In this document: in pieces, positions 25,617 to 34,000 of the stretch
Numbering within the stretch: position 1 is the stretch's first letter
Layout: each line of letters begins with the position of its first letter
NCBI RefSeq assembly: GCF_000620145.1
Contig: NZ_JHVM01000008.1
Location: forward strand, 62,001 to 126,000
DNA from: Deefgea rivuli DSM 18356
GTDB lineage: Bacteria > Pseudomonadota > Gammaproteobacteria > Burkholderiales > Chitinibacteraceae
Length of the DNA: 64,000 nt
Reading direction: 5' to 3'
Program-made: the position numbers and the translations under genes
Notes under the pieces: generated by a model
Seen by the model: the letters and a program-made list of their open reading frames with translations, nothing else
Databases searched by the model: none
What the model was told of the DNA's origin: nothing

Positions 25617-26432
25617 TTAATGCGATGTTAAGACCCGCTCTAATAAAGACTTCACCATCGCTGGCTCGAATGGTTTATCGCAAATACCAGAAACACCCGC
25701 CTGCTCCACCGCCGCCAGACGACCATGATCGGTTTCGGATGACACCATCAAAATAGGGATATGGCTTTGCCAGCTTTGCGTACGCACATATTCGACCAAT
25801 TCTTTGCCATCCATTTCCGGCATGTTGTAGTCAGTAATTAGCATATCAAAAGTGTTTTCTTCCAAGAGTGCTTTTGCCGCGTGGCCGTTTTCGGCTTCGG
25901 TGATATTGCGAATGCCCATGTTTTCCAGCACTTTACGCATATAGTTGCGCGCCGCACGCGAATCATCCACTAATAAAACTCGGATAAATTCCAGATCGAC
26001 TTCATGCTGATCCAGTGAATGATCTACCGTCAGATAATCCAGTGTCATCATCAGTGCATTATTTAAATGCTCGCTGCTAAACGGTTTAGGCAAAATCGCA
26101 CACGCGCCCAGTTGTCGCACAGGCTCTAGCACTTGTGGCCGAGTTTCGCTGGAAATCAGGATAAATGCGAGGTCTTGAGTTGTGCTGTCATTCCTCAACA
26201 GCGTGAGTAATTCAATACCGCTCATATCAGGCAAATACAGCGCACTGAGCACGAGATTCGGCGATTTTTCGCCGAGTGGAATCAGCAACTCCAGTGCGGT
26301 TTGTGCCGTCTCGACCCGGCGTACATCCGAGATTCCCAGCTCAGCCAAACGCGCTATCATCACTTTGCTTTGCACTAGGGAAGGCTCAATCAGCAAAGTA
26401 CGTAAATCGCTTGGTTCATAGAACGAACTCAT
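25617..26432 (-). CDS. Tandem receiver-domain protein, first receiver degenerate
   Basis: 271 residues with two response-regulator receiver domains and no output domain. Receiver 2 (about 150-268) is intact: D156/D157 acidic pair, phosphoacceptor D201 (LITDYNMPEMDG), S231/S232 and K253 (CDKPF). Receiver 1 (about 10-130) has Ala64 at the phosphoacceptor position (LVLSALYLPDMSG) and Glu16 in the acidic pocket, while keeping K116 (LPKPF), so it cannot be phosphorylated in the normal way. It probably acts through protein contacts in a phosphorelay or chemotaxis-like circuit. No kinase gene is adjacent. Confidence 0.93.
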   Translation of the reverse strand: MSSFYEPSDLRTLLIEPSLVQSKVMIARLAELGISDVRRVETAQTALELLIPLGEKSPNLVLSALYLPDMSGIELLTLLRNDSTTQDLAFILISSETRPQVLEPVRQLGACAILPKPFSSEHLNNALMMTLDYLTVDHSLDQHEVDLEFIRVLLVDDSRAARNYMRKVLENMGIRNITEAENGHAAKALLEENTFDMLITDYNMPEMDGKELVEYVRTQSWQSHIPILMVSSETDHGRLAAVEQAGVSGICDKPFEPAMVKSLLERVLTSH

Positions 26433-26513
26433 CTTGTGACATCCACGGAAAATATCTCTTCTTTATAGAGAATGATTCAGCGTGTAAGCAAGAAATAGTC
26501 CGCCCAACTCCAG

Positions 26514-27575
26514 CTAGATGAGATTCCGCAAGCGTAATTCGGCTTTGAGATAGGCATACAACACCGGTGCTAACGCCAAACCCGCCAAACCAAAAATCGC
26601 CTCCATCACTAACATGGCCAGCAATAATTCCCAGGCCTTGGCCTTGATTTGCGTACCGACAATTTGTGCATTCAGAAAATATTCTGCTTTATGAATCAGC
26701 ACTAAAAACACCAAAGAACCCATCGCCACATGAAATGAATGCGACATACTCACCGTAATGACGATTGCATTGGATAGCAAATTGCCGATGACGGGCAGTA
26801 GCCCCAGCAAGAAAGTCAGTACCAGCATGGTTTTCAAAAATGGCAAATGTACGCCCATCAGCGGCAAAACAATCACCAAATATACCGCCGTAAAACTCGT
26901 ATTGATGGCCGAAATTTTAATCTGTGCAAACACCACTTTGCGAAACGACTCAGTAAACAGATGCAGCCGCTCCAGCAAGGCTAGGCTCAATACACCGTGC
27001 ACCCGTTCTTTGATGACTTCGTTAAAGGCCACAATGCCGCCAATGATCGCCCCCACCAGCAAATGAATCAGCAACACACCTACGTTTTTCCCTGCCAATT
27101 GCATATCAGTTGAATGCTCGCGCAGCAAGGCCACCAGCGCGTTTTGCATGCCGACTACGGTATGAGGCATACCCGCACTTAACCAGAGCGGCAACGCCGC
27201 TTTAGCTTCTTCAATAATCTGGGCCATCTTGCCAAGCAGCGCAATCAAGCCAGTATCGGATTTAAGCATCGCCGACAGGCTGAGCACACTCAGCAAAAGC
27301 AGCAAGGTGATCACCGAAACAATCAATACTAAGGCCAGCCATTTGCTCCAGATCGAAGATAAACGCCCTAAGCTGAGTTTGGCCAAAGCGTGAATCAATA
27401 AAAACACCATCATCCCAGCAAATAAAGCGGGAACCAGACGAAACTGCAGCGCGCACCAGATTGCGAGCCCAGCCAACAGCAACGAGGCCAGCTCAATACT
27501 GCGCGCCGAATAGCGCACAGCTAAAGAAGCCGCTGGGGACACGGTCAATTTTTGCTGCGGGGTACTTTTACTCAT
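26514..27575 (-). CDS. AI-2E family transporter (PerM/YdiK type)
   Basis: 353 residues with about eight membrane helices and the C-terminal family segment LPFLKTMLVLTFLLGLLPVIGNLLSNAIVI...FLNAQIVGTQIKAKAWELLLAMLVMEAIFGLAGLALAPVLYAYLK. The family includes putative autoinducer-2 exporters and Na+/H+ antiporters, so the substrate is uncertain. GAGG lies four bases before the ATG. A family A palindrome lies just upstream in its leader. Confidence 0.88.
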   Translation of the reverse strand: MSKSTPQQKLTVSPAASLAVRYSARSIELASLLLAGLAIWCALQFRLVPALFAGMMVFLLIHALAKLSLGRLSSIWSKWLALVLIVSVITLLLLLSVLSLSAMLKSDTGLIALLGKMAQIIEEAKAALPLWLSAGMPHTVVGMQNALVALLREHSTDMQLAGKNVGVLLIHLLVGAIIGGIVAFNEVIKERVHGVLSLALLERLHLFTESFRKVVFAQIKISAINTSFTAVYLVIVLPLMGVHLPFLKTMLVLTFLLGLLPVIGNLLSNAIVITVSMSHSFHVAMGSLVFLVLIHKAEYFLNAQIVGTQIKAKAWELLLAMLVMEAIFGLAGLALAPVLYAYLKAELRLRNLI

Positions 27576-27595
27576 GGCGCCTCAATCAAATATAT

Positions 27596-27648
27596 AAAGG
27601 TATATCAATACAGATCATAATTTATAAAGCTTTTAAGGCAATACCTAT
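27596..27648. repeat. Dispersed GGTATA palindrome, family A copy 8
   Basis: AAAGGTATATCAATAC, a centre with AAAGCTTTTAAGG, then CAATACCT. Diverged arms. It sits 20 bp upstream of the AI-2E transporter start. Confidence 0.55.
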
Positions 27649-27794
27649 CAATACCGCCCATACTGAATGCAATCATTCAGCCATTAGCAAGTATTGCACT
27701 GTTAATTTGCACAAAAAATGTAATCGTTTATGCTGTCTAATGTAGCAGACTTGTTCTTTACTCATTCACATCAATCCAAAAGGAATCCCAAACA

Positions 27795-28343
27795 ATGCCA
27801 AGCACTAAAGTCCTCGCCCTCTGCGGCAGCTTACGCGCCAAATCCAGCAATAAAGGCCTGCTGCGCTATGCCCAAGCCAATGCACCCGAAGGGATGAGTA
27901 TTGAAATCGCTGATTTATCCGAAGTGCCTTTTTATAATTCGGATATCACCGAGCCACCTGCAGCAGTGAAAGTCTTACTGGCGCAATTTGCAGCGGCTGA
28001 TGCGTTTATTTTTGGCGGCCCTGAGTACAATTATTCGATTTCTCCGGCGCTAAAAAATGCCATTGATTGGGCCTCTCGCACACCGAACAATGCATTGCTG
28101 GGCGGTAAAGCCGCTGCAATTATGGGCGCTGGCGGCGGCATGGGCACATCGCGCGCGCAATACCATTTGCGCCAAGTCTTCGTGTTCACTGACATTCATC
28201 CACTCAATAAACCAGAAGTTTTCGCCAATGCCTTCGCAGGGCAATTTGATGCCGATGGCAATCTCACCGATGAAAAAATTCAAGACGGCATCAAAGCGCA
28301 ATTAGCCGCATTGGCAGTTTGGTCGGCTCAGTTACGTAAATAA
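27795..28343 (+). CDS. NADPH-dependent FMN reductase
   Basis: Flavodoxin-fold oxidoreductase, 182 residues. The FMN phosphate loop is LCGSLRAKSSNKGLL, and GPEYNYSISPALKNAIDWASR is the hallmark of the ChrR/azoreductase-like NADPH:FMN (quinone) reductase group. Likely a cytoplasmic two-electron reductase protecting from quinones or metals; exact substrate unknown. It has an own terminator. Confidence 0.93.
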   Translation: MPSTKVLALCGSLRAKSSNKGLLRYAQANAPEGMSIEIADLSEVPFYNSDITEPPAAVKVLLAQFAAADAFIFGGPEYNYSISPALKNAIDWASRTPNNALLGGKAAAIMGAGGGMGTSRAQYHLRQVFVFTDIHPLNKPEVFANAFAGQFDADGNLTDEKIQDGIKAQLAALAVWSAQLRK

Positions 28344-28360
28344 GCTAACTACAGCGCACA

Positions 28361-28388
28361 AAAAAGCCGATCACACGATCGGCTTTTT
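28361..28388. terminator. Bidirectional terminator
   Basis: AAAAAGCCGATC-ACAC-GATCGGCTTTTT, perfect 12-bp arms, between the FMN reductase and the convergent pgk. Confidence 0.93.
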
Positions 28389-28391
28389 TAT

Positions 28392-28440
28392 GGGTATTTA
28401 CTTCTAAGCTTTATGAAATAAATCCTAGAAAGCTATACCC
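28392..28440. repeat. Dispersed GGTATA palindrome, family A copy 9
   Basis: GGGTATTTACTTCTAAGC, TTTATGAAATAAATCCTAG, AAAGCTATACCC. It ends two bases from the pgk stop codon. Confidence 0.72.
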
Positions 28441-28442
28441 AC

Positions 28443-29675
28443 TTATTTATCAGTTAATGCATCCACGCCTGGCAAAGCTTTGCCCTCTAAAAACTCAAGC
28501 GAAGCACCGCCGCCGGTTGAAACGTGGCTTACTTTGTCTTCCAAGCCAGCTTTCTCAACTGCAGCCACCGAATCACCGCCACCGACAATCGTAATTGCAC
28601 CATTGGCTGTAGCTTCAACCAGTGCGTGCGCAACGGCGAAAGTGCCTTCTGCAGATGCATCGATCTCGAACACACCCATCGGGCCGTTCCACAATACAGT
28701 TTTGGCTGACTTGATGATCGCAGCGTACGTTGCACGCGTTGCCGAGCCGATATCCACACCTTCTTGATCCGCTGGGATTGCGGTTGATTGAACTTCAACC
28801 AAGCCATCCAAAGTCCGCGCATCAAAGTTCAAGGCACGCGTCACCATCGTGTCGCTTGGCAAAACGAGCTTGTCGCCCGCTTGCGCCATCAATTCACGCG
28901 CCAAATCGACTTTGTCGTTTTCGCACAGAGATTTACCAATCTCAAAGCCTTGCGCTTTCAAGAAAGTAAACGCCATGCCACCACCGATGATGAGCTTGTC
29001 TACTTTAGGTAGCAAAGCTTGAATCACATCGATCTTGCCAGAAATTTTCGATCCACCAATAATCGCAACGAGTGGGCGCACTGGTTTATTCACGGCTTCA
29101 CCGAGGAAATCGAGTTCTTTTTTCAGCAAGTAACCGGCGGCGCGTGGTAAATCAACGCCAACCATCGATGAATGCGCGCGGTGCGCAGTACCAAATGCGT
29201 CGTTTACAAACACATCGCCCAATTTGCTCAAGCTAGCGCGGAATGCGGCAACTGCGGCTGAATCAGCTTTAACACTATTACCGTCTGCGTCTTTCGCTTT
29301 GCCTTCTTCTTCGATGTGGAAACGTACGTTTTCGAGTAACACCACTTTACCTGCTGGTAAAGCCGCACAAGCCGCTTCAACTTCAGCGCCAACGCAGTCA
29401 TTCAAAAATTCAACAGGGCTACCGAGCAATTCAGTCAGGCGCGCAGCAACAGGTGCCAAGCTGTATTTTTCAACTTTTTGACCATTCGGGCGACCCAAAT
29501 GCGACATCAATACGACCGATGCGCCTTTGCCCAATGCATAACGAATCGTTGGCAAAGCGGCACGAATGCGTTTATCGCTTTCAACCACGCCATTTTTAAC
29601 TGGCACGTTAAAATCAACGCGAATCAAAACACGTTTACCTGCAAGATCAAGGTCTTCAATAAACAGCTTAGCCAT
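28443..29675 (-). CDS. pgk: Phosphoglycerate kinase
   Basis: Glycolytic enzyme converting 1,3-bisphosphoglycerate and ADP to 3-phosphoglycerate and ATP. The N-terminal RVLIRVDFNVPVK, substrate loop SHLGRPNG, VLLENVRFH and the C-terminal GGGDSVAAVEKAG/STGGGASLEFLEG are all intact. The start at 29675 (MAKLFIED) has GGAG eight bases upstream, while the longer frame to 29783 runs into a repeat element. 410 residues is slightly long for the family. Its usual neighbour pyk is encoded about 5 kb away on the same strand. Confidence 0.97.
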   Translation of the reverse strand: MAKLFIEDLDLAGKRVLIRVDFNVPVKNGVVESDKRIRAALPTIRYALGKGASVVLMSHLGRPNGQKVEKYSLAPVAARLTELLGSPVEFLNDCVGAEVEAACAALPAGKVVLLENVRFHIEEEGKAKDADGNSVKADSAAVAAFRASLSKLGDVFVNDAFGTAHRAHSSMVGVDLPRAAGYLLKKELDFLGEAVNKPVRPLVAIIGGSKISGKIDVIQALLPKVDKLIIGGGMAFTFLKAQGFEIGKSLCENDKVDLARELMAQAGDKLVLPSDTMVTRALNFDARTLDGLVEVQSTAIPADQEGVDIGSATRATYAAIIKSAKTVLWNGPMGVFEIDASAEGTFAVAHALVEATANGAITIVGGGDSVAAVEKAGLEDKVSHVSTGGGASLEFLEGKALPGVDALTDK

Positions 29676-29718
29676 GTGCTTTCTCCGTAGGGGCGAATGA
29701 ATTTTATTAAGGGATCGT

Positions 29719-29803
29719 GCAAAAGTTTTATGGCAAGGCGTGCAAGCCGCAGACAGTACATCAAGTACGACAAGGCGAGACAACGATGCAAGAAAACTTT
29801 TGC
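29719..29803. repeat. Family B repeat, copy 1 (best copy)
   Basis: 85 bp bounded by perfect 11-bp inverted ends GCAAAAGTTTT / AAAACTTTTGC. The interior carries CAAGGCG twice and ACAGTACATCAAGTACG. It lies upstream of pgk. Related copies at 30871 and 36432. Confidence 0.8.
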
Positions 29804-29998
29804 TTTACTACTTAAGGGCTGATTGTAACAAGAACCATCGCCTAAAACTTTGGCTATGCTCAGTTTTTCTTATTTCAAATGGGAAATACTACGTATTAAT
29901 ACTAGATTCATAGCCTGCACCGACCATTCAAACAAAATGTCAGCGATACAATAGGCGCAAAGCCTTATAATAGCCGCGCTTAAAAAGGAAACTATGCA

Positions 29999-30274
29999 AT
30001 GTCGATGAAAAAATTTGAATTAGAAAAACGTAAAGCCGAAAAACTGCATAACGATTTGGGCGCAGCCAATGCGCCAGCTCGTTTTGGTCAAGCCGCTGGC
30101 AGCGTGCTCGATAAAAAGGAGCAGCGTAAACTCGATCAAGCCAAAGGTCTTGTTCCTTTCGCTTGCAAACTCAATCAAGATTTAGTGAAACAGCTTCACG
30201 ATTGCTGCACTGAGCGCGATATTGCGCTGAACGATCTAATCGCTGAATTGCTACAAGCAGGTTTGAGCAAATAA
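29999..30274 (+). CDS. Conserved small protein, possible ribbon-helix-helix C-terminus
   Basis: 91 residues, strongly charged N-terminal half (KKFELEKRKAEKLHNDL, LDKKEQRKLDQAKG). The C-terminal 40 residues (VPFACKLNQDLVKQLHDCCTERDIALNDLIAELLQAGL) have the strand-helix-helix look of ribbon-helix-helix DNA-binding proteins, but I cannot assign a family. AAAAGGAAACT precedes the start. Its stop overlaps the acyltransferase start (TAATG), so it is the first gene of a pair. Confidence 0.7.
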   Translation: MSMKKFELEKRKAEKLHNDLGAANAPARFGQAAGSVLDKKEQRKLDQAKGLVPFACKLNQDLVKQLHDCCTERDIALNDLIAELLQAGLSK

Positions 30275-30849
30275 TGCAGCGCACCATCTTTGATACGCCG
30301 ATCATCCGTCATGTGATGCCTGGCGTATCGAAAATGTTATTTAAGTTAATCGGCTGGAAAGTGGTGGGGGATTTTCCCCAGATCGACAAGTATGTATTAA
30401 TTGCCGCGCCACATACCAGCAATTGGGATTTTCCAATTGGATTGGCGATTTGCTTTATCGGGCGAAAAAAAGTCTATTGGATGGGTAAACATAGTCTGTT
30501 TGTCGGGCCATTAGGCCCTTTGGCGCGCTGGCTGGGCGGCATTCCCGTTGATCGGCGCAAGTCCAACTCGCTGGTCGAGCAAATGGCCGAAGTTTATCAG
30601 CAGAGCGAGCAATTGATCGTCGCTATTCCGCCCGAAGGCACGCGCAAAAAAGTCGAGCACTGGAAAACTGGCTTTTACTATATTGCGCTGCAAGCTCAAG
30701 TACCGATTGTTTTTGGATATATTGATTTCAAAACCAAAACAGGCGGCTGCGGACCCGTATTTTATCCTAGCGGCGATATTGCGCAAGATATGCTCATCAT
30801 CCGCAATTACTACCAAGGCATGCAGGGCAAAAATCCTGAAAACCAATAA
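30274..30849 (+). CDS. PlsC-like lysophospholipid acyltransferase
   Basis: 191 residues. The acyltransferase block I is APHTSNWDFPIG (H-x4-D), block II/III includes GKHSLFVGPLGPLARWLGGIPVDRRKS and block III IPPEGTRKK. This matches the short 1-acylglycerol-phosphate acyltransferase-like family. It may acylate lysophospholipids at the inner membrane; the true acceptor is unknown. Translationally coupled to the preceding small gene. Confidence 0.87.
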   Translation: MQRTIFDTPIIRHVMPGVSKMLFKLIGWKVVGDFPQIDKYVLIAAPHTSNWDFPIGLAICFIGRKKVYWMGKHSLFVGPLGPLARWLGGIPVDRRKSNSLVEQMAEVYQQSEQLIVAIPPEGTRKKVEHWKTGFYYIALQAQVPIVFGYIDFKTKTGGCGPVFYPSGDIAQDMLIIRNYYQGMQGKNPENQ

Positions 30850-30870
30850 AACTTAAATCGCAGCAAACTC

Positions 30871-30942
30871 GGAAAAAAGTTGCATAGTAAGGCGTAGAAG
30901 CCATCATCAAGTACGGCAATAAGAACACAACAAACTTTTGCT
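30871..30942. repeat. Family B repeat, copy 2
   Basis: AAAAAAGTTGCATAGTAAGGCG, AAGCCATCATCAAGTACGGCAATAAG, CAACAAACTTTTGC. It aligns along its length with copy 1 but lacks about 10 bp in the centre. Located 3' of the acyltransferase gene. Confidence 0.65.
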
Positions 30943-30955
30943 GATCTACAGACGT

Positions 30956-30983
30956 AAAAAAACCCAGCTAAGGCTGGGTTTTT
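30956..30983. terminator. Bidirectional terminator
   Basis: AAAAACCCAGC-TAAG-GCTGGGTTTTT between the acyltransferase and the convergent cold-shock gene. Confidence 0.92.
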
Positions 30984-31012
30984 GTCTACATCAACAGACC
31001 AAGTTTATATAA

Positions 31013-31216
31013 TTAAACTGGTTGGATGTTAGAAGCTTGTTTGCCTTTAGGACCAGTAGTCACGTCAAACGAAACTTTTTGGCCTTCAGCTAAGGTTTTG
31101 AAACCTGCAGAATTGATTTGTGAGAAGTGAGCAAACAAATCTTCGCCGCCTTCATCTGGAGTGATGAAACCGAAACCTTTAGAATCGTTGAACCACTTAA
31201 CTGTACCTTGAGCCAT
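31013..31216 (-). CDS. Cold-shock protein (CspA family)
   Basis: 67-residue single OB-fold RNA chaperone. RNP1 (KGFGFITP) and RNP2 (DLFAHFS) are present. AGGGAAA precedes the ATG. The 216-bp gap to yceH on the same strand is long, which is consistent with the extended 5' untranslated leader used by many csp genes for temperature control. I did not identify a defined cold-box. The sequence shows nothing that separates cold-induced from constitutive paralogues. Confidence 0.96.
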   Translation of the reverse strand: MAQGTVKWFNDSKGFGFITPDEGGEDLFAHFSQINSAGFKTLAEGQKVSFDVTTGPKGKQASNIQPV

Positions 31217-31432
31217 TTTGTATTTCCCTAAAAATAAAATAAATATAAAGCACGAAAATCAAGGGAAATGAAGCACTGCGGTACGGCAAGGCCACTACAT
31301 CACACACATCCACTACTTGAAGATCCTGCGATACGTATATTCGCTGAGTGCGCTCTTGCTGGCAAGCATTATTTATCATTTTCCGACAAAAAGAAGCGAA
31401 TCGGCAATTTTCACCCTTAATTTATCAGCTGA

Positions 31433-32059
31433 CTAAGACAAATCAGGGCGTTCCGCCAGTAAAATAGCTAAGAATTGCTTTAGCTCCGCGACTTCTTGCT
31501 CTAGTGCTGTCACTCGCTCAGCTAATCCAGCAACGGGCACTGTGGCACGTTCAACTTGCACCTCCCCCGCTAGTAAATGCGCCCAACGTGCTTCGCGCGC
31601 ACCTGCTTGCTTAGGCATTTGCACGACTAAAGCGCCAGCTTCACGTCCTGCCAATTCATCCAGAAAGCCTTCTACCGCCGAAATATCAGCAAAACGATGC
31701 AAGCGTTCGCAATTAAGACGCAACTCGCCCGCTGTTTGTGGGCCACGTAACATCAACACAGCCAGCAAAGCGACTGATTGACTAGGGATCTGCAAGGCAC
31801 GACCCAGCAAATGCTCATAACGCGGTACGCGGCTGCCACTGACTTCGCTCACCATCGCCAAAGCGCGCAATTCATCAATAGCCACTGCCACATCACCCTC
31901 GGTCACTTCTAGCACTGGATCACGGCTGGATTTTTGATTGCATCCTGCCAATAGCGAATTGAGCGTCAAGGGGTACGAGTCCGGTACGGTTTGTTGTTTT
32001 TCTATCAACACACCCAAAACTCGCGTTTGCAACAAACTGAGTACTTCTCCTTCATCCAT
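31433..32059 (-). CDS. YceH family protein (DUF480)
   Basis: 208 residues. The N-terminal tandem winged-helix region is recognisable ([37 protein letters not shown]), followed by [28 protein letters not shown] and a C-terminal coiled-coil ([20 protein letters not shown]). YceH is conserved in proteobacteria with no established biochemical role. Confidence 0.92.
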   Translation of the reverse strand: MDEGEVLSLLQTRVLGVLIEKQQTVPDSYPLTLNSLLAGCNQKSSRDPVLEVTEGDVAVAIDELRALAMVSEVSGSRVPRYEHLLGRALQIPSQSVALLAVLMLRGPQTAGELRLNCERLHRFADISAVEGFLDELAGREAGALVVQMPKQAGAREARWAHLLAGEVQVERATVPVAGLAERVTALEQEVAELKQFLAILLAERPDLS

Positions 32060-32235
32060 ATCACACCTCTTAACTCAATCAGCAAAAATTTTATTACATC
32101 GCGGTCTCGCTTGCCGCACTCACTACGACATTGGCACGACATCATAAAACTTTTGCGTTTAACTTAAAAAAACACATTATCTTCGCTTCGGTCACGAACT
32201 ATAAACAAAATATCTTTTTTATAAGGAACTGCATT

Positions 32236-32718
32236 ATGTTTCGTTTAGCGTTGCAATCATCCATTGTCGCCTGCATTTTCAGCAGTGCTTATTGTAATGC
32301 CGCACTCAATCCACAACTTGGACTATGGGAAAGCACCAGCGAAATTCCGGCCGAGCAAAAAGCCATGTTTCAACAAATGAAACCTGAAGCGTTACAACAA
32401 ATGCAAAAATCCGGGATGAAAATTGATCCCAAAGCGGGCACGATGAGCATGACGTTTTGCATCAACAAAGAACAACTCAACCAATGGCATCAAATGGGGC
32501 AAAAACCCCAGCAGCACTGTGACAAACCGCAAATTAGCGACAATGGCAACATCGTCACGATGGATATGGTTTGTAGCAAGCCGCATCCGAGTAAGATGCA
32601 TAGCACCATACAGTTTAACGACGCACGAGATGCTTATCAGTATCAGCACCTCATCAAAACCGAAAATCACTCGATGACACTACGCGGCAGCGCAAAGCGG
32701 ATTGGTGATTGCAAATAA
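32236..32718 (+). CDS. Exported DUF3617 protein
   Basis: 160 residues from the ATG at 32236, which has AAGGA eight bases upstream. The longer frame to 32131 has no support. A signal peptide (to about residue 21, YCNA) precedes a DUF3617-like domain: GLWESTSEIP, MSMTFCINKEQL, CDKPQISDNGNIVTMDMVC, MTLRGSAKRIGDC. Four Cys in the mature region may form disulfides. It is Met- and Gln-rich in the first third. Function unknown. Confidence 0.82.
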   Translation: MFRLALQSSIVACIFSSAYCNAALNPQLGLWESTSEIPAEQKAMFQQMKPEALQQMQKSGMKIDPKAGTMSMTFCINKEQLNQWHQMGQKPQQHCDKPQISDNGNIVTMDMVCSKPHPSKMHSTIQFNDARDAYQYQHLIKTENHSMTLRGSAKRIGDCK

Positions 32719-32816
32719 GTTGGCGCTTCACTAGCCGTACCTAATCTAGGCCTACGGCTTCTACGCTCTGCCCTCAACGTTTGCCCGAGTAATTAAATAA
32801 AGGTCAGCTCAGCCTC

Positions 32817-33923
32817 ATGGAAACTACTGGACTCGATAAGCCACAAGTCGTCGATTGGAATGCCTTTACCGATTTTCGGGATGCGCTGGTCGATACCGCG
32901 CCACAAATCGAAGCCCTACTCGCCGAACTAAAGCAAGCGCCGCAAGACCTCAGCCGCATTACGCGGCTATTTCGCTTATTCCACAATATCAAAGGCGATG
33001 CAGGGCTGTGCCGCCTCCCCTTTGTGATTCCATTGGTACATGGCGTCGAAACGCTGCTCGGGCGAATGCGCACGGGGGAACTGCCGTTCAGCGATCTATT
33101 GGCCGAAGTCATTTTGCTCACTTTGGATCGACTCGAACAAACCATTGAGTTGCTGAGTGACAATGAATCCGCTGAAGCGCTAGCCTTACCTGCGCTGGCA
33201 TTAGGACTAGAGGGTATATCTCAGCAGCCTATAGAAAATATAGACTCCAGTGCAATACGTCTAATCGAAGCGGTTACCGGCTTTCGGCCTGGTCTCAGCG
33301 TTTTACCGCAACGCGATGCCAATAGCGCAGCACGCAATAATGCCGAACGGCACGAAGATCTGAATTTTTTCCATCAACTCGCGCTGCAATTGGAAACCCG
33401 CTCGCCGCTATTTCAAGGCCGCACCGCGCGTAATTTAGAATTAGCGCTAGAAACCAATAAAGCCGCCGGCAGCCGCGTTGACCCTATTCAGCTTGAAGCC
33501 GCCGTGTATTTGCACGACATCGGCATGATGTTTTTACCTGAATCTTCATGGTTACAAGTGGAAGTGCTGAACGACAGCGCGCGCGAAAAACTGAAGCAAC
33601 ACCCAATGTGGGGCGCAGGCCTGGCTGCACGCATGATCGGCTGGCAAGACGCCGCCAATATGGTGATGCAGCACCATGAAAAACCCAATGGCAGCGGCTA
33701 CCCAAATCAACTCAAACACGCGGAGATTTGCGATGGCGCCAAAATTCTGGCCATTATTGATGCATTCGATGCGATTTTGCTGCGCCACAGTCATCGTGGG
33801 CAGCAACGCTCTATTTTGCGCGCCATTGCCGAAATCAATGCGTCGGATCGACAATTTGCCGCTGAATGGATTACAGCGTTTAATCGCGTCATTCGGGTAA
33901 TGCTCGGCAATAAAGCAGACTAA
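32817..33923 (+). CDS. Hpt domain fused to HD-GYP-like domain
   Basis: 368 residues. N-terminal histidine phosphotransfer domain (about 15-115) with the phosphorylatable His56 in LFHNIKGDAG. C-terminal HD-GYP-like domain (about 175-365): H233-D234 (YLHDIGMMFLP), KQHPMWGA, MQHHEKPNGSGYP (about 286-297) and AKILAIIDAFDAI. The usual HDIGK Lys is Met and the DGSGYP Asp is Asn, so c-di-GMP hydrolysis is uncertain. The linker (about 133-147) coincides with a family A repeat. It could link a phosphorelay to c-di-GMP turnover. Confidence 0.85.
   Translation: METTGLDKPQVVDWNAFTDFRDALVDTAPQIEALLAELKQAPQDLSRITRLFRLFHNIKGDAGLCRLPFVIPLVHGVETLLGRMRTGELPFSDLLAEVILLTLDRLEQTIELLSDNESAEALALPALALGLEGISQQPIENIDSSAIRLIEAVTGFRPGLSVLPQRDANSAARNNAERHEDLNFFHQLALQLETRSPLFQGRTARNLELALETNKAAGSRVDPIQLEAAVYLHDIGMMFLPESSWLQVEVLNDSAREKLKQHPMWGAGLAARMIGWQDAANMVMQHHEKPNGSGYPNQLKHAEICDGAKILAIIDAFDAILLRHSHRGQQRSILRAIAEINASDRQFAAEWITAFNRVIRVMLGNKAD
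33212..33258. repeat. Candidate family A palindrome inside a coding sequence
   Basis: GGGTATATCTCAGCAG, CCTATAGAAAATATAG, ACTCCAGTGCAATACG, 47 bp with family-like ends and inner CTATA/TATAG symmetry. It is read in frame as the linker between the Hpt and HD domains. Similarity is judged by eye. Confidence 0.5.
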
Positions 33924-33954
33924 CTCAGCAACAGTACAAAATACACACCCAATG

Positions 33955-34000
33955 TATTGCTCTGTATTAACTTAAAAATAAAGCCCACAGAGCAATACCC
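33955..34000. repeat. Dispersed GGTATA palindrome, family A copy 10
   Basis: TATTGCTCTGT / ACAGAGCAATA arms (11 bp, perfect) around ATTAACTTAAAAATAAAGCCC, then CCC. It abuts the stop codon of the convergent pseudouridine synthase gene. Confidence 0.78.

Noticed and set aside
31217-31432. Cold-box or thermosensor structure in the csp leader
   Set aside because: The leader is long, but I could not identify a defined motif or a convincing stem sequestering the ribosome-binding site.
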